A stretch of DNA of 64,000 bases, taken from Alteromonas gilva (lineage in GTDB: Bacteria > Pseudomonadota > Gammaproteobacteria > Enterobacterales > Alteromonadaceae). Position numbers and translations under genes: made by a program. Position 1 is the first letter of the stretch. Every line of letters begins with the position of its first letter. The notes beneath the pieces were generated by a model, which was given only the letters and a program-made list of their open reading frames with translations, had not been told where the DNA came from and searched no databases. The stretch is from assembly GCF_028595265.1 (NCBI RefSeq), contig NZ_JAQQXP010000002.1:1-64000 (forward strand), given 5' to 3'. This document shows, one piece after another, positions 1 through 9,296 of this stretch.

Positions 1-100
1 ACGGCACCACCTGATCCCATTCCGAACTCAGTAGTGAAACGTATTAGCGGCGATGGTAGTGTGGGGTCTCCCCATGTGAGAGTAGCACACCGCCAGGCTC
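1..100 (+). rRNA. rrf: 5S ribosomal RNA, 3' part
   Basis: The window opens inside a 5S rRNA. The conserved internal block with CCGAACTCAG is followed by the loop E/helix IV region and the AGAGTAGCACACCGCCAGGC 3' section. The first ~15-20 bases of the gene lie outside the window. The strong hairpin at 112-141 closes the transcript, so this is the end of an rRNA operon on the + strand. The 3' boundary is set to within a few bases. Confidence 0.93.
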
Positions 101-111
101 CCATTAAGAAG

Positions 112-141
112 AAGGCCCACTCAAATGAGTGGGCCTTTTTT
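112..141 (+). terminator. Intrinsic terminator of the rRNA operon
   Basis: A perfect 11-bp stem (112-122 with 127-137), an AAAT loop and a run of six T form a textbook rho-independent terminator 12 nt after the 5S gene. Confidence 0.93.
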
Positions 142-534
142 GTGTCTGGTCGAAAATTTAAACCAGTACAGCTCTATAGTTTTTAAGTGAATATCAGGCT
201 GCGTTCATCACCTCGCGCGTTTTTCTTTGTTATTACCCTTGCTGTTTTAGTTAATCCAATACTCCGTACCAAGCGCTGAACTGTGTGATAGCAGCTAAGC
301 TCTGTATCTATCAGGCTGTTGTGGCGCTTAAGCTAACAGATTTAGGTGAGTCAGATAAAGACTCAGCTAATAGTTATAAGTACATATGGAGGCTGAGTAA
401 ACGCTGTGATCAAAGTTGTAGTAATCGTTTAATGGAGCAGTGCTTCATAATATGGTTGCCAGTGAAGGATTCACAGGCTCAGAGAAACGTCTACGGCGCG
501 ATTAACATAGTAACGGGCACGTCAGTGGTCAGTA
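142..534. other. Gene-poor stretch after the rRNA operon
   Basis: An 89-codon open frame (285-554, +) runs through this stretch, but its product resembles no family I know, has no signal or membrane segment, and its 3' end overlaps the convergent gene ending at 535. It starts with a TTG-like or weak start and no clear ribosome binding site. I see no RNA gene or repeat here and treat it as non-coding. Confidence 0.4.
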
Positions 535-1317
535 TTAATGTATTCCTGACTTAAGCCTTCTTAATCTTTCATTTGGATCGTCGATACCATACTTCGCCTT
601 GAGCGATTCGATTACCAGCGGGTTATCTACTATAAATTGGTTAATCTGGGCAATTAATTCAGGGTTGTTGAGCGTTGATAAACAGAACTCTACCACGGTC
701 ACTGGTAATGACGGGTCGAGAACATAATTATCGATATCATTTAGACCCGATAACATATGCTGAGCCACATAGTAATCCATATCAAATGCATCAGCCCGGT
801 TTAACTCAGCCATATAAATAGCGGCTTTGGTGTCGGTTACAGCCAATAATTCTACCTTGCCCTGACTGATTCGGTCTTGCCAGTATAGTGGTGAGAAGCC
901 CAGTACAATGGCAACTTTTCGAACGTTACTTATGTCTCTGCCGTAGTGTTGCGATTTCACGAAAGTACCCACCAGGCTCTCGGTAAGCGGTGCGCTATAA
1001 ATTTTCTCCGAGTTATCATTAACGGGGTTTGTCCAGGTTCGGTGGTCAGGGTATACCAAATCAATATTGCCTTTCTCGAGCTCAATCTGGAGGCGAAGAA
1101 CAGGCATATCGACATATTCAAAGGTTACGCCTGAGCTTGCCGCGAAGGTTTCAAGCAATGCCCACGCATATCCCTTATCGGTGGTTGAAGGAAAATTGTA
1201 ATGAGGGAAATAATCGAAATTCTGCGAAGCAACAATATAGGTTTTAGCTGCAACAGGCGGCGCACTTGTAATAAGCGCTAAAAACAACAACTGAAGACAA
1301 ACACTGACTCTGCGCAA
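535..1317 (-). CDS. Periplasmic solute-binding protein-like (family 3 type)
   Basis: The 260-residue protein has a cleavable signal peptide (about residues 1-24, ending ...PPVAA-K). The body is laid out like the family 3 extracellular solute-binding proteins: a YVD...LQIELEKGNIDLVYPD region typical of the ligand-binding lobe, then a two-lobe repeat. Start is TTG at 1317 with AAGGA six bases upstream; no better ATG follows before the signal peptide. No transporter permease or ATPase is nearby, so it may serve as a stand-alone sensor or binding protein of the kind common in Alteromonadales. The ligand cannot be told from sequence. It is convergent with nothing recognisable and monocistronic. 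Confidence 0.7.
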   Translation of the reverse strand: MRRVSVCLQLLFLALITSAPPVAAKTYIVASQNFDYFPHYNFPSTTDKGYAWALLETFAASSGVTFEYVDMPVLRLQIELEKGNIDLVYPDHRTWTNPVNDNSEKIYSAPLTESLVGTFVKSQHYGRDISNVRKVAIVLGFSPLYWQDRISQGKVELLAVTDTKAAIYMAELNRADAFDMDYYVAQHMLSGLNDIDNYVLDPSLPVTVVEFCLSTLNNPELIAQINQFIVDNPLVIESLKAKYGIDDPNERLRRLKSGIH

Positions 1318-1686
1318 AAAAAATCCTTAGTCTAAAACGACAAATAAAATAGAAAAGGCTAGTCGTAAATCTTAGAAAAACTAAGTTTTATAACCGCTGC
1401 AAGTCACTACGTGCGCGAAATAAGTAGTAATTATAGTTGTTCAATTTACATACATGCTTAAAAAAAAACAATATTTGTAATGCGAAAGATAGATCAGTCT
1501 CTATGCGATGACTGATGTAAGGCTGGTAACTGCCTGGATAATAATAAAAATGCTGGCTGTTGCATGTGACCGTACCTCAACAGCATAACTAAAGAGCTTT
1601 ACTGGAGAACACCTAAGCGACCCGCTGACTGCCAGTTAGGTGTTCTGCGTTTAAAGAAAAGCGTAGTTAGCGACTTAAAGAGGCGA
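1318..1686. other. Intergenic region, AT-rich, with one hairpin
   Basis: No gene is visible in these 369 bases. The first part is the AT-rich upstream region of the solute-binding gene, and the only structure seen is the inverted repeat at 1606-1646. Confidence 0.6.
1606..1646. repeat. Perfect 11-bp inverted repeat
   Basis: Bases 1606-1616 and 1636-1646 are perfect reverse complements around a 19-base loop. It lies 40 bp downstream of the pagL-like gene (minus strand) and may end its transcript, but no T-run follows on either strand. Confidence 0.55.
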
Positions 1687-2226
1687 CTAGAAATAGTGGA
1701 TGTAAGAGATATTAAAGAAGTCTACGCCAGGATTGTCGTCATTAAATCCACCGTTGGAATAATGCATATAACGTAAGGCAAGGCGTTGTTCATAAGGCCT
1801 TCTGTCATCCAGGGCGACAACGACTCCAAGTTTGTCTTCAAACTGATAGGTTGAACCGATATCTTTACCTGCAAATTGCTGATCACTGACAATGCCAATA
1901 CCTATGCCGGCCTCTAAGAAGACAGGGTAGCTATCATATACATTGCCGACTTCCTTTATAAAGACAGGGGTTAAGGCAAACGTGTAGTTGCTATCGGTGT
2001 CGCCGGTGGTGTCATGTTTATAACGCCAGTAACTGATGCTGGTTTCAACATAAAGATCGAGTTCACCCAGCCATGTATTATCTAAATTGAAGGACGTGGG
2101 GCGATAGCCGAGACGCAGACCCTGAATATCTGCGGCGCCGTTAAGAAAACCCACTGAAAAAGCCTGCTGCCGGGCGGGTACGCAGGTCGAAAATAAGATT
2201 AAAAAAAGTGCTGTAATTTTGTACAT
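1687..2226 (-). CDS. PagL-like lipid A 3-O-deacylase
   Basis: A 179-residue outer-membrane barrel protein with a signal peptide (about residues 1-18) and a C-terminal Phe. The C-terminal part carries the PagL hallmark His155-x-Ser157 in a MHYSNGG context, followed by an Asn-Pro-Gly-Val-Asp segment where the family has its conserved strand; His and Ser are the catalytic residues in PagL. PagL removes the 3-O acyl chain of lipid A in the outer membrane and thereby dampens its endotoxic shape. Length matches the family. ATG start at 2226 preceded by an AGGAG-like site. Monocistronic; the hairpin at 1606-1646 could end it. Assignment rests on motif and topology. Confidence 0.75.
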   Translation of the reverse strand: MYKITALFLILFSTCVPARQQAFSVGFLNGAADIQGLRLGYRPTSFNLDNTWLGELDLYVETSISYWRYKHDTTGDTDSNYTFALTPVFIKEVGNVYDSYPVFLEAGIGIGIVSDQQFAGKDIGSTYQFEDKLGVVVALDDRRPYEQRLALRYMHYSNGGFNDDNPGVDFFNISYIHYF

Positions 2227-2377
2227 AGTTACTACTCCTGAAAAGTAATCAGGTGAGCAAAAACTTTGCCATGCGTAACGTGTTGTTTTATATAGTAAAG
2301 AATATACTCTGCGGAGTGGCTGGCAGTAGTTCTGTAAGTAAGGTAGGAAAAACTTACACTACCACCGGTATGGCAAA

Positions 2378-5300
2378 TTAATGGAAATCTCTGGAGCTGA
2401 GCTGTAACTGTTGAAAGTAGCTACTGCGGTCAATGAGCTTTCCGGCTATTACATGGATGACTCCTTCATCTGATCGCTCAATGATACCGTGCACTTCAAG
2501 GATATTAGCGCAAATAAACGCTTTTTTTTGTGCCCGGGAGGTGGCTTGCCACACCACAACATTGATATTGCCAGTATGATCTTCAAGCGTCATAAATGTC
2601 ACCCCTCCCGCCGTACCGGGCGCCTGACGACCCACCACACAGCCGATAACTTTAATGGGTGACTTATGCACTTTATGACCCAGGTTGTGGGCAAAAGTGA
2701 TGTGTGGCATAGGCTGCGCCTTTGCCATCATCGCGATGGGATGATTCTCCAGCGAGAGGTTAAGTGATGCATAATCCTCAAGCATATTTTGTTGATCTGT
2801 CGGGGAGTCGGCTATGTGCGCCTGGCCGGGCAGACTGCGCAATAAAGGCAGTGACATTTGCGAATCAGACAACTCCCATCGAGCATTAAAGCGGTTGTGA
2901 CTAAGCGTTCGCAAAGCATTCGCACTGGCTAATGCGGCAAGATCTTTCTGGTTTAATCCTATCTGTTTTACTTCGCTTATACTGCTATACCCGTTAGCAG
3001 GCCGGTTTGACTTCAGCGACTGCATTGCCGCGCTCGACAGGCCATTGATTTGTCGTAGTCCGAGTCGGATTTCACCGTCGCTGGTGACCCTGTGGTCGGT
3101 GTCACTGCAGTTTACATCAACCGGTAGCACCGCCACTTCATGGGCTGTGGCGTCACGGACCAGTTGCGAAGGACTATAAAACCCCATCGGCCAGCTATTG
3201 AGTAAACCCGTATAAAACTCTACGGGGTAATAATATTTCAGCCAGGCTGACGTATACGCAAGCACCGCAAACGAGGCCGAATGAGATTCGGGAAATCCAT
3301 ACTCACCAAAGCCGCAAATTTGTTCAAAGAGTTGCTCGGCAAAGGTTGTCTGGTAACCCCGCGCGGTCATACCGTCTATCAGCTTGCTACGAAACTGCCT
3401 GAGCTTGCCCGAGCGTTTCCAGCTTGCCATAGCGCGTCTTAACTGATCAGCTTCACCACCGGTAAAGCCGGCAGCCACCATGGCAAGTTGAATTACCTGC
3501 TCCTGAAATATGGGCACGCCTTTGGTGCGGCTTAACACCGCCTTTACCTCTTCGGAGGGGTATGTCTCAGCTTCTTTGCCGTGCCGGCGCAGCAGATAGG
3601 GGTGAACCATTTCGCCCTGAATGGGGCCGGGTCTGACAATCGCTATTTGCACAACTAGATCGTAATAGCTGCGGGGTTTGAGGCGCGGTAACATCGACAT
3701 TTGGGCGCGCGACTCAATCTGAAAAACCCCCACAGTATCTGCCCGGCAAATTGCATCAAACACTTGTTTGTCATCGCCGTGAGCGGAAATAAACGGAATC
3801 GACACATCGTACTGATAACGTGACTTGATGATTTGAAAGGTTTTACGAATGGCGGTGAGCATGCCCAGCGCCAGAACATCTACTTTCAGTAACCCCAGTG
3901 CTTCCAGATCGTCCTTATCCCACTGGATCACGCTGCGCTCGGCCATGGCGGCGTTTTCTACCGGCACCAATTCATATAACGGGCCAGCGCTGATCACAAA
4001 TCCGCCTACATGCTGAGACAAATGTCGCGGAAAACCAATAATTTGCTCGGTTAGTTTGATTAACTGCTTAATACGAAAACTGGTTTTATCAATACCAATT
4101 TGCAGGAGTTGCGACTGCCAGCCAAGTGTCGTGTCGCGTAAATTAAGCTGCTTCAGCCAGTACGCCAGTTGTGTCTCGGCAAAGCCCAGCGCTTTGCCCA
4201 CTTCTCTGAACGCGCTTTTAAATCTGAAGGTAATAACACTTGCTGCCAGTGCAGTGCGTTCGCGGCCATATTTCTGGTAAATATACTGAATGATTTCTTC
4301 GCGCCGTTCATGTTCAAAGTCGACATCAATGTCGGGTGGCTCGTTTCGCTCCTTAGAGATAAAGCGTTCAAACAGCACGTTGATCTGACGTGGATCAACC
4401 GCGGTAATTTCCAGGCAGTAGCACACCACAGAATTGGCCGCAGACCCTCTGCCCTGATACAAAATGCCGCATTGAATAGCATACTGAACAATATCGTAAA
4501 TGGTTAAAAAGAAATACTCGTACTGTTGGGACTTAATCAGTAAGAGTTCTTTCTCAATAATGCTCCGTATAGATGCTGGCAGGCCATTGGGAAATCGCTT
4601 AACAATGCCTTGTTCCACACAGTGACGTAAATAAGATGTCGCAGTATATCCCGGTGGCACGAGCTCACTGGGGTACTGGTACTGAAGCTCAGTCAGGCTA
4701 AACGTGCAACGCTGGGCAATGTTAATGCTTTCGGTCAGCCATTGGGCCGGATACAACCGGCTTAGCTTGGTCAGCGGTTTTAAGCTTCGCTCCTGGTTGA
4801 GTGTGGCGTTGTGACCTAAATTATCCACCGATTCCCTGACTCGGATAGCGTGCAAAATATGTTGCACAGGCTGACGCTCGCTGGCGTGAAACAGCACCTG
4901 GTTGGTGGCTACCAAAGGCATGTCAGTGTGGTCGCTAAGCTTCATAGCAGCGTCAAAACGGCGGGTGTCCTGACCGTCAAGCAGTCTCGATACCCCTATC
5001 CAACAACGGTCAGTAAAATACCTGCCTAACCACGTTGCCCAGTGATCATCGTTATTGCCGTATTCGGGTAGCCAGATAGCCAGGCAAAACTTGACCGTTT
5101 TTAAGTCCCATTCAGACAGTTCGTAGTGTCCTTTCTCGCAACGGCGTCTGGCATTGGTGATAATTCTGCATAATTCGGCATAGGCAGTTTTATTGGGGCA
5201 AAGTAAGCACAACTGTAACCCTGGCTCGAGTCGGAACAGGCTGCCGACAATTAATTTAAGCGGTAAATTATTGGCGCTAATTTCGGCATGGGCCCGGACT

Positions 5301-5437
5301 ATGCCTGCAACTGAACATTCGTCGGTAATGCCAATGGCCTTATAGCCCAAAAACGCGGCTGAATTGACCAGTTCCTCGGGGTGAGAGGCGCCGGTTAAAA
5401 AAGAAAAGTTACTCTGGCACACCAATTCAGCAAACAT
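2378..5437 (-). CDS. dnaE2: Error-prone DNA polymerase III alpha subunit DnaE2/ImuC
   Basis: The 1019-residue protein has a PHP domain at the N-terminus (first ~200 residues), then the PolIII alpha palm/fingers with the Pro-Asp-Ile-Asp-Val-Asp-Phe catalytic aspartate block, the tandem HhH region and a C-terminal OB fold. DnaE2 lengths are about 1000-1080, clearly shorter than the replicative DnaE. It is the translesion polymerase of the ImuA-ImuB-DnaE2 mutasome and acts on damaged DNA during the SOS response. ATG at 5437 lies 2 nt after the imuB stop, so the three genes form one transcript controlled by the LexA box at 7584-7599. Confidence 0.95.
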   Translation of the reverse strand: MFAELVCQSNFSFLTGASHPEELVNSAAFLGYKAIGITDECSVAGIVRAHAEISANNLPLKLIVGSLFRLEPGLQLCLLCPNKTAYAELCRIITNARRRCEKGHYELSEWDLKTVKFCLAIWLPEYGNNDDHWATWLGRYFTDRCWIGVSRLLDGQDTRRFDAAMKLSDHTDMPLVATNQVLFHASERQPVQHILHAIRVRESVDNLGHNATLNQERSLKPLTKLSRLYPAQWLTESINIAQRCTFSLTELQYQYPSELVPPGYTATSYLRHCVEQGIVKRFPNGLPASIRSIIEKELLLIKSQQYEYFFLTIYDIVQYAIQCGILYQGRGSAANSVVCYCLEITAVDPRQINVLFERFISKERNEPPDIDVDFEHERREEIIQYIYQKYGRERTALAASVITFRFKSAFREVGKALGFAETQLAYWLKQLNLRDTTLGWQSQLLQIGIDKTSFRIKQLIKLTEQIIGFPRHLSQHVGGFVISAGPLYELVPVENAAMAERSVIQWDKDDLEALGLLKVDVLALGMLTAIRKTFQIIKSRYQYDVSIPFISAHGDDKQVFDAICRADTVGVFQIESRAQMSMLPRLKPRSYYDLVVQIAIVRPGPIQGEMVHPYLLRRHGKEAETYPSEEVKAVLSRTKGVPIFQEQVIQLAMVAAGFTGGEADQLRRAMASWKRSGKLRQFRSKLIDGMTARGYQTTFAEQLFEQICGFGEYGFPESHSASFAVLAYTSAWLKYYYPVEFYTGLLNSWPMGFYSPSQLVRDATAHEVAVLPVDVNCSDTDHRVTSDGEIRLGLRQINGLSSAAMQSLKSNRPANGYSSISEVKQIGLNQKDLAALASANALRTLSHNRFNARWELSDSQMSLPLLRSLPGQAHIADSPTDQQNMLEDYASLNLSLENHPIAMMAKAQPMPHITFAHNLGHKVHKSPIKVIGCVVGRQAPGTAGGVTFMTLEDHTGNINVVVWQATSRAQKKAFICANILEVHGIIERSDEGVIHVIAGKLIDRSSYFQQLQLSSRDFH

Positions 5438-5439
5438 GA

Positions 5440-6870
5440 CTATACAAAATACCCGTGCACATACCAGTGCTGGTGTTCATCGCGGAATACACTCAGGCGC
5501 TGGCCCTGGGGCGTGACGGCAATAAAATAATCCCGTTTAACACTCCGGGCATCCCACCAGCCTGTATGAAGTCTCTCCGGGCCATACACAATGTGAGTTT
5601 CCTCTCGCAGGGGCCTGGCCTCAGGCAGCAGTAAACCAGGCTGATGCATGGTCGACGCGGAGGTCGTTGCTTGCGGCTTATTATGGCCAGGCGCCAGAGG
5701 ACTTTCTGCCGTTGGAGTGGCGACACCTGAAAAAGAAAACTCCAAACGGTGATCGTTGACTGTCCGCGGCTGATAAACGCTGTCGGCGCCAAGCCTGGCT
5801 AATAGCTTTCCCAGTAACATGTTCTCAGCGTGTTTGGAGTAAACGGTATCCAAAAGCGACAAGTTTTCAGGGGCGAACTCCGTGAGTGTGTCGCTGTAAA
5901 GGCGTATTGCGGTAACCGGTGAGTCCAGGCGTAAGGTTTCAAGGTGTAAATCTATCAGTGACAGCCATTCATCAAAATGTGGGTGCGGGGTGCCTGCGTT
6001 AATGGTGAGTTGACGATCATCGTCACGCTGGGTGAGCACAATACCGAGTGAATCGGTAGCAAGATTTCTGTGGTGCAAATAAGTACACAATTTTTGTAGC
6101 AGGACAGACAGATACCGAAGCAGACGCGGCGCGGCTTCTATAGCAAAAGGAAGCTCCAAAAAATGATCAAAGGTTTGCTTAGGGTGAAAGAGGTCATAGC
6201 AAGGCTGTTTAATGCCCCCCAGTGCCAGCACATAGGCGATGGTTTTATTATTAAATCGTTTGCCAAGTTCATCGAGAGGGATTTGCAATAATTGCCCCAC
6301 GGTATGCACGCCTACTCGTTGTAACTGCTCAATGTCTTTTACACAAAGCTGTGTCGCTGTCAGAGGGCACTTTTGCAGCGCGCCGGCGTCACAAGTCGCT
6401 GGTTGCAACGAGTTAATGGCGACGTATGCCAGGACCCGGGCTATCTCAATGGTAGCGCCTGCACCAAACTGGTAAGTCACATGACAGGAGCGCAAAGTTT
6501 GCTGGCATAAGGCGATAAAGTTATCCAGCCCCTGGTAATAACGTTCCAGCGGGGTGAGTTTGATGGCAATCCCGGTGGGTTGGCAGAGTACGATGTCTGA
6601 GGCAATGGTATACAGTGTTGTTGCCAGGTGCGCCAACTGGCTTTCTTCGCTGAGCGGAGAATGCACGATAACTTCAGTCTGATCGTTCATCGCACTTACC
6701 TCAGCCAGGCCCATACCTGCTTTGATACCAGCGTCTACCGCCGCTTTTGAGCATTGGATAACAGTGTTTGTCTCATTATTAACGACCACGACAGTTTGCG
6801 CTGAATTGTGCTGCAGCACTTCAAACTGATCGAGTTGTAAACGCGGGAAATACACATAAAGCCACTGCAT
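5440..6870 (-). CDS. imuB: ImuB, catalytically inactive Y-family polymerase-like mutasome subunit
   Basis: The protein has a Y-family polymerase fold without the usual acidic active-site residues: the N-terminus begins MQWLYVYFPRLQLDQFE, where active enzymes have a D-x-D motif. ImuB is the hub that binds the sliding clamp, ImuA and DnaE2. The start is set at ATG 6870, 4 nt after the imuA stop, giving 476 residues; an upstream extension to 6936 would overlap imuA and lacks family similarity. The C-terminal region contains the typical GWWD and WYVHGYF-type segments of the family. Confidence 0.92.
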   Translation of the reverse strand: MQWLYVYFPRLQLDQFEVLQHNSAQTVVVVNNETNTVIQCSKAAVDAGIKAGMGLAEVSAMNDQTEVIVHSPLSEESQLAHLATTLYTIASDIVLCQPTGIAIKLTPLERYYQGLDNFIALCQQTLRSCHVTYQFGAGATIEIARVLAYVAINSLQPATCDAGALQKCPLTATQLCVKDIEQLQRVGVHTVGQLLQIPLDELGKRFNNKTIAYVLALGGIKQPCYDLFHPKQTFDHFLELPFAIEAAPRLLRYLSVLLQKLCTYLHHRNLATDSLGIVLTQRDDDRQLTINAGTPHPHFDEWLSLIDLHLETLRLDSPVTAIRLYSDTLTEFAPENLSLLDTVYSKHAENMLLGKLLARLGADSVYQPRTVNDHRLEFSFSGVATPTAESPLAPGHNKPQATTSASTMHQPGLLLPEARPLREETHIVYGPERLHTGWWDARSVKRDYFIAVTPQGQRLSVFRDEHQHWYVHGYFV

Positions 6871-6874
6871 GGTG

Positions 6875-7573
6875 TCAGCCCACCTGATGCAAAGCGGTAT
6901 CAGCGTCGTCAGCGTATTTTGCAAAGGCTTCGGCAATGGCCTGGTTCGTCATTGGCAAAGGGTTGTTGATCACAATATTGTCCAGAGGCCAGGCGCCGGT
7001 CACCCGATATATGTTTATGTGCCAGGCAGATTGTCTATAACGTAATTCAAAATCCAGACTGACCGGCAGGGTCAACGAGGTGGTTCCCGGGCGGCTAAAA
7101 ACGATGACCAGGCAGTCATATTGCCTGGCTAATACCTGCAGGCGGCGGGCTGCTTTTATAGACAGCTGATCAAAATACATGATCAGGCAAGTACAGGCCT
7201 GGCTCCGCAATGCTTGTTCGCAAACCCACAAAGTATCAGTGTCATTGCCACAATGAATCACCCAGGATTGCTGACCAAACGCTTGTTGGCTCAGCCAGTT
7301 GGTGTTGAATGCCAATGCACCACGCTGTAGCCACAAAATGCGCTTTTTCGATGCTGCTTTGTCGCTGATCAACGGTGTAATAAGACTCATCTCGCCACAC
7401 CCCGGGAGCACTCTGAGGCGAATGAGTCCGGCAGCCGGCGCACCGCCGACACAGGCTTGGTCGAGTTTTTTATGACCAAAAGCTATCCGCCTGCCCTGAT
7501 GTTCGGCTGCAGGTTGCTCTCTCCCCCTAAAAATAAGCGGGTGTTTGGTTAGCGAGTTAAGCGATGAAGACAT
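6875..7573 (-). CDS. imuA: ImuA, RecA-like mutasome accessory protein
   Basis: About 232 residues of the ImuA/SulA-RecA-like family, found only in SOS mutagenesis cassettes. The segment near the N-terminus (LDQACVGGAPAAGLIRLRVL) is the place where RecA-like proteins have the Walker loop, here degenerate. It interacts with RecA and ImuB in the ImuABC system. ATG 7573 is preferred: the longer frame starts with TTG at 7612 and would translate through the LexA box, which must lie upstream of the gene. First gene of imuA-imuB-dnaE2. Confidence 0.88.
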   Translation of the reverse strand: MSSSLNSLTKHPLIFRGREQPAAEHQGRRIAFGHKKLDQACVGGAPAAGLIRLRVLPGCGEMSLITPLISDKAASKKRILWLQRGALAFNTNWLSQQAFGQQSWVIHCGNDTDTLWVCEQALRSQACTCLIMYFDQLSIKAARRLQVLARQYDCLVIVFSRPGTTSLTLPVSLDFELRYRQSAWHINIYRVTGAWPLDNIVINNPLPMTNQAIAEAFAKYADDADTALHQVG

Positions 7574-7583
7574 AAAATAATTA

Positions 7584-7599
7584 CTGTATATATGTACAG
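7584..7599 (-). promoter_or_regulatory. LexA operator (SOS box) of imuA-imuB-dnaE2
   Basis: CTGT-N8-ACAG with a TA-rich centre matches the gammaproteobacterial LexA consensus exactly. It lies 11 nt upstream of the imuA ATG, so LexA would block the promoter of the whole cassette. Confidence 0.92.
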
Positions 7600-7685
7600 T
7601 AATTGTAGTCAAAAAAAACGCCTTTGCAAAGAGGCGTTCATGGGTTTTTAAACATAGCGGTGGGGACTGGTATAGCCCTGAGTAA

Positions 7686-8177
7686 CTAGCTTGCTGACGT
7701 GCTTTCCGTTTTAGTAGGCGGAAAACTCAGGCCTTTACAGGCTACAATAAAGCCATCCAGGGTATTTTTACTCCACGCCATGCGAATATCGCTGGGTTGT
7801 TCCTTGACGATCTCGCGCAATTGCTCGAGCGTTACTTCACTGTCTTTTAAGGCGGTTTTTAACGCTTCTTCAACTGACATTCCTCTGTCCATACAGTACA
7901 CCGCCACAGCGCTGATCTTTTCGAACATAGGATGAAGCACTTCGAAAGGCTTATTGCTGATAAGCCCGCGTTTATGCGAAGACTCCAGGCGCTCAAGCAA
8001 AAAGCTCTGTATTTGCTGAGACAGCACAACCATACTGCCACTGGCATGATTCATGCGACGCGTGTTGGCTCTCAGGTTGTTCTCACTGATGAGGAGTTGC
8101 TTTTGTAAGTTTTGAATTTTAAATCCAAAAAACACCAGTAAAACCACCAGTGCTGCAAAGATTGCAAATGTAATCAT
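7686..8177 (-). CDS. Conserved membrane-anchored protein of unknown function
   Basis: A 163-residue protein with one N-terminal membrane helix (about residues 2-19), then a helical segment likely to form a coiled coil (residues 20-70), and a soluble alpha-helical C-terminal part. I do not recognise the family with certainty. It is transcribed on the same strand as the DUF1820 gene 45 bp upstream, and the two are probably co-transcribed. No enzymatic motif is visible. ATG at 8177 is preceded by a GGAAGT-like site (ACTTCC on the + strand). Confidence 0.6.
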   Translation of the reverse strand: MITFAIFAALVVLLVFFGFKIQNLQKQLLISENNLRANTRRMNHASGSMVVLSQQIQSFLLERLESSHKRGLISNKPFEVLHPMFEKISAVAVYCMDRGMSVEEALKTALKDSEVTLEQLREIVKEQPSDIRMAWSKNTLDGFIVACKGLSFPPTKTESTSAS

Positions 8178-8222
8178 GCAAGGTACTTCCTATTATTTGT
8201 TCCGATGCAGTGCTACAAACGG

Positions 8223-8546
8223 TTATTCTTTGGGTGTATAAATTGGCCTCGGAAAGGCGGTTACTTTGTTCGACAGCTCGGTGATTTTCGCTGAGCCTTG
8301 TTTTTTTACTGCATCGATCCGCAGAACATTGTGCATTGGAATAAATGTACTGGTGACGTCGGCAAATTCTGTTTTCAGCTTATCATGCGACGGATCAACT
8401 ACAATTTGACTGTGATTATCCCATACAAAGTCGCCAATCTCGACAAAACCAAACAAACCGCCTTGTGAAACCTCTCTAACGTAAAGCTCGTAATGCTCGC
8501 CATTACTGACAAACTGTACTCGATAGAGTGTACTGTTATCGGCCAT
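8223..8546 (-). CDS. DUF1820 family protein
   Basis: A 107-residue soluble protein that matches the DUF1820 pattern throughout: YRVQF...EHYELYVREVSQG at the start, FGFVEIGDFVW in the middle, then IPMHNVLRID. The family is common in gammaproteobacteria as a single small gene with no established function. ATG at 8546 is used. It is the first of a likely two-gene unit with the membrane protein ending at 7686. Confidence 0.8.
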   Translation of the reverse strand: MADNSTLYRVQFVSNGEHYELYVREVSQGGLFGFVEIGDFVWDNHSQIVVDPSHDKLKTEFADVTSTFIPMHNVLRIDAVKKQGSAKITELSNKVTAFPRPIYTPKE

Positions 8547-8644
8547 GAATTTTCTCTGTAAATGCGTTATACACTAAGGTAGGCGATTATAAAGGGTTCG
8601 TGCCGGATGCTCTACTCCGGATCGATATTATATCGGTTGATCGT

Positions 8645-9214
8645 TTAACGCATAATTGGCTGCAGCAATGCCCGGGTGGCGATATGCAGCTCTTCTTTGC
8701 TGTCGGCTAATATACTGTTAATCGCAAAGCCTTGTACAAAGCTGGTAAGTTGTAACGCAACGGCTTCAATATTGATATCACCGCGAACGGTGAGTTGTCG
8801 CTGGGCTTGTTCCAGACAACCAATAAAAGCCAGCTGTAGTCGATCCAAATAATGCCGGCCTTTGGATTTGATGTGTTGGTCTTCACTGCCAAGCTCGGTG
8901 ACCATGTTGATCAACAAACAACCCCTGGCAAAAATGTGTTCAATGTAGGCTGCAAAAAAACGTTCAATGGAGGCCAGGCCATTATGATCGGCCAGATGCT
9001 CCAGAATAGGATTGAGCTTTTGCGTTTCATAGTGGTCGAGGGCAGCATACAAAAATTTAATTTTACTGCCAAATTCGAGGTAGAAACCGCGCCGGTTAAA
9101 CTCGGTACGCGCAATGATTTCTTCCATCACGGCACCGTTAAAGCTGTGTTCAATAAAGATATCCTCAGCTTCACTGAGGATGTCAGTCAGATTATAAAGG
9201 GATGTGCGCGGCAT
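8645..9214 (-). CDS. TetR/AcrR family transcriptional regulator
   Basis: A 189-residue regulator with an N-terminal helix-turn-helix (about residues 12-55, with the FNRRGFYLEFGSK recognition-helix region typical of TetR) and a C-terminal ligand-binding domain. It lies on the same strand as slmA but 82 bp away with its own ATG at 9214. TetR regulators of this shape usually repress an adjacent transporter or enzyme gene, but no obvious target is next to it. The inducer is unknown. Confidence 0.85.
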   Translation of the reverse strand: MPRTSLYNLTDILSEAEDIFIEHSFNGAVMEEIIARTEFNRRGFYLEFGSKIKFLYAALDHYETQKLNPILEHLADHNGLASIERFFAAYIEHIFARGCLLINMVTELGSEDQHIKSKGRHYLDRLQLAFIGCLEQAQRQLTVRGDINIEAVALQLTSFVQGFAINSILADSKEELHIATRALLQPIMR

Positions 9215-9296
9215 AAGTAATTCAGTATTGTGGACTAACTAAACTGTAGTTCGCCCCGCTTGAAATGCAATAAAAGCGTTGATGTTAGTCCCGGTT

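Noticed and set aside
285..554. 89-codon open frame after the rRNA operon
   Set aside because: No family similarity by eye, no signal or ribosome binding site, and it overlaps the 3' end of the opposite gene.
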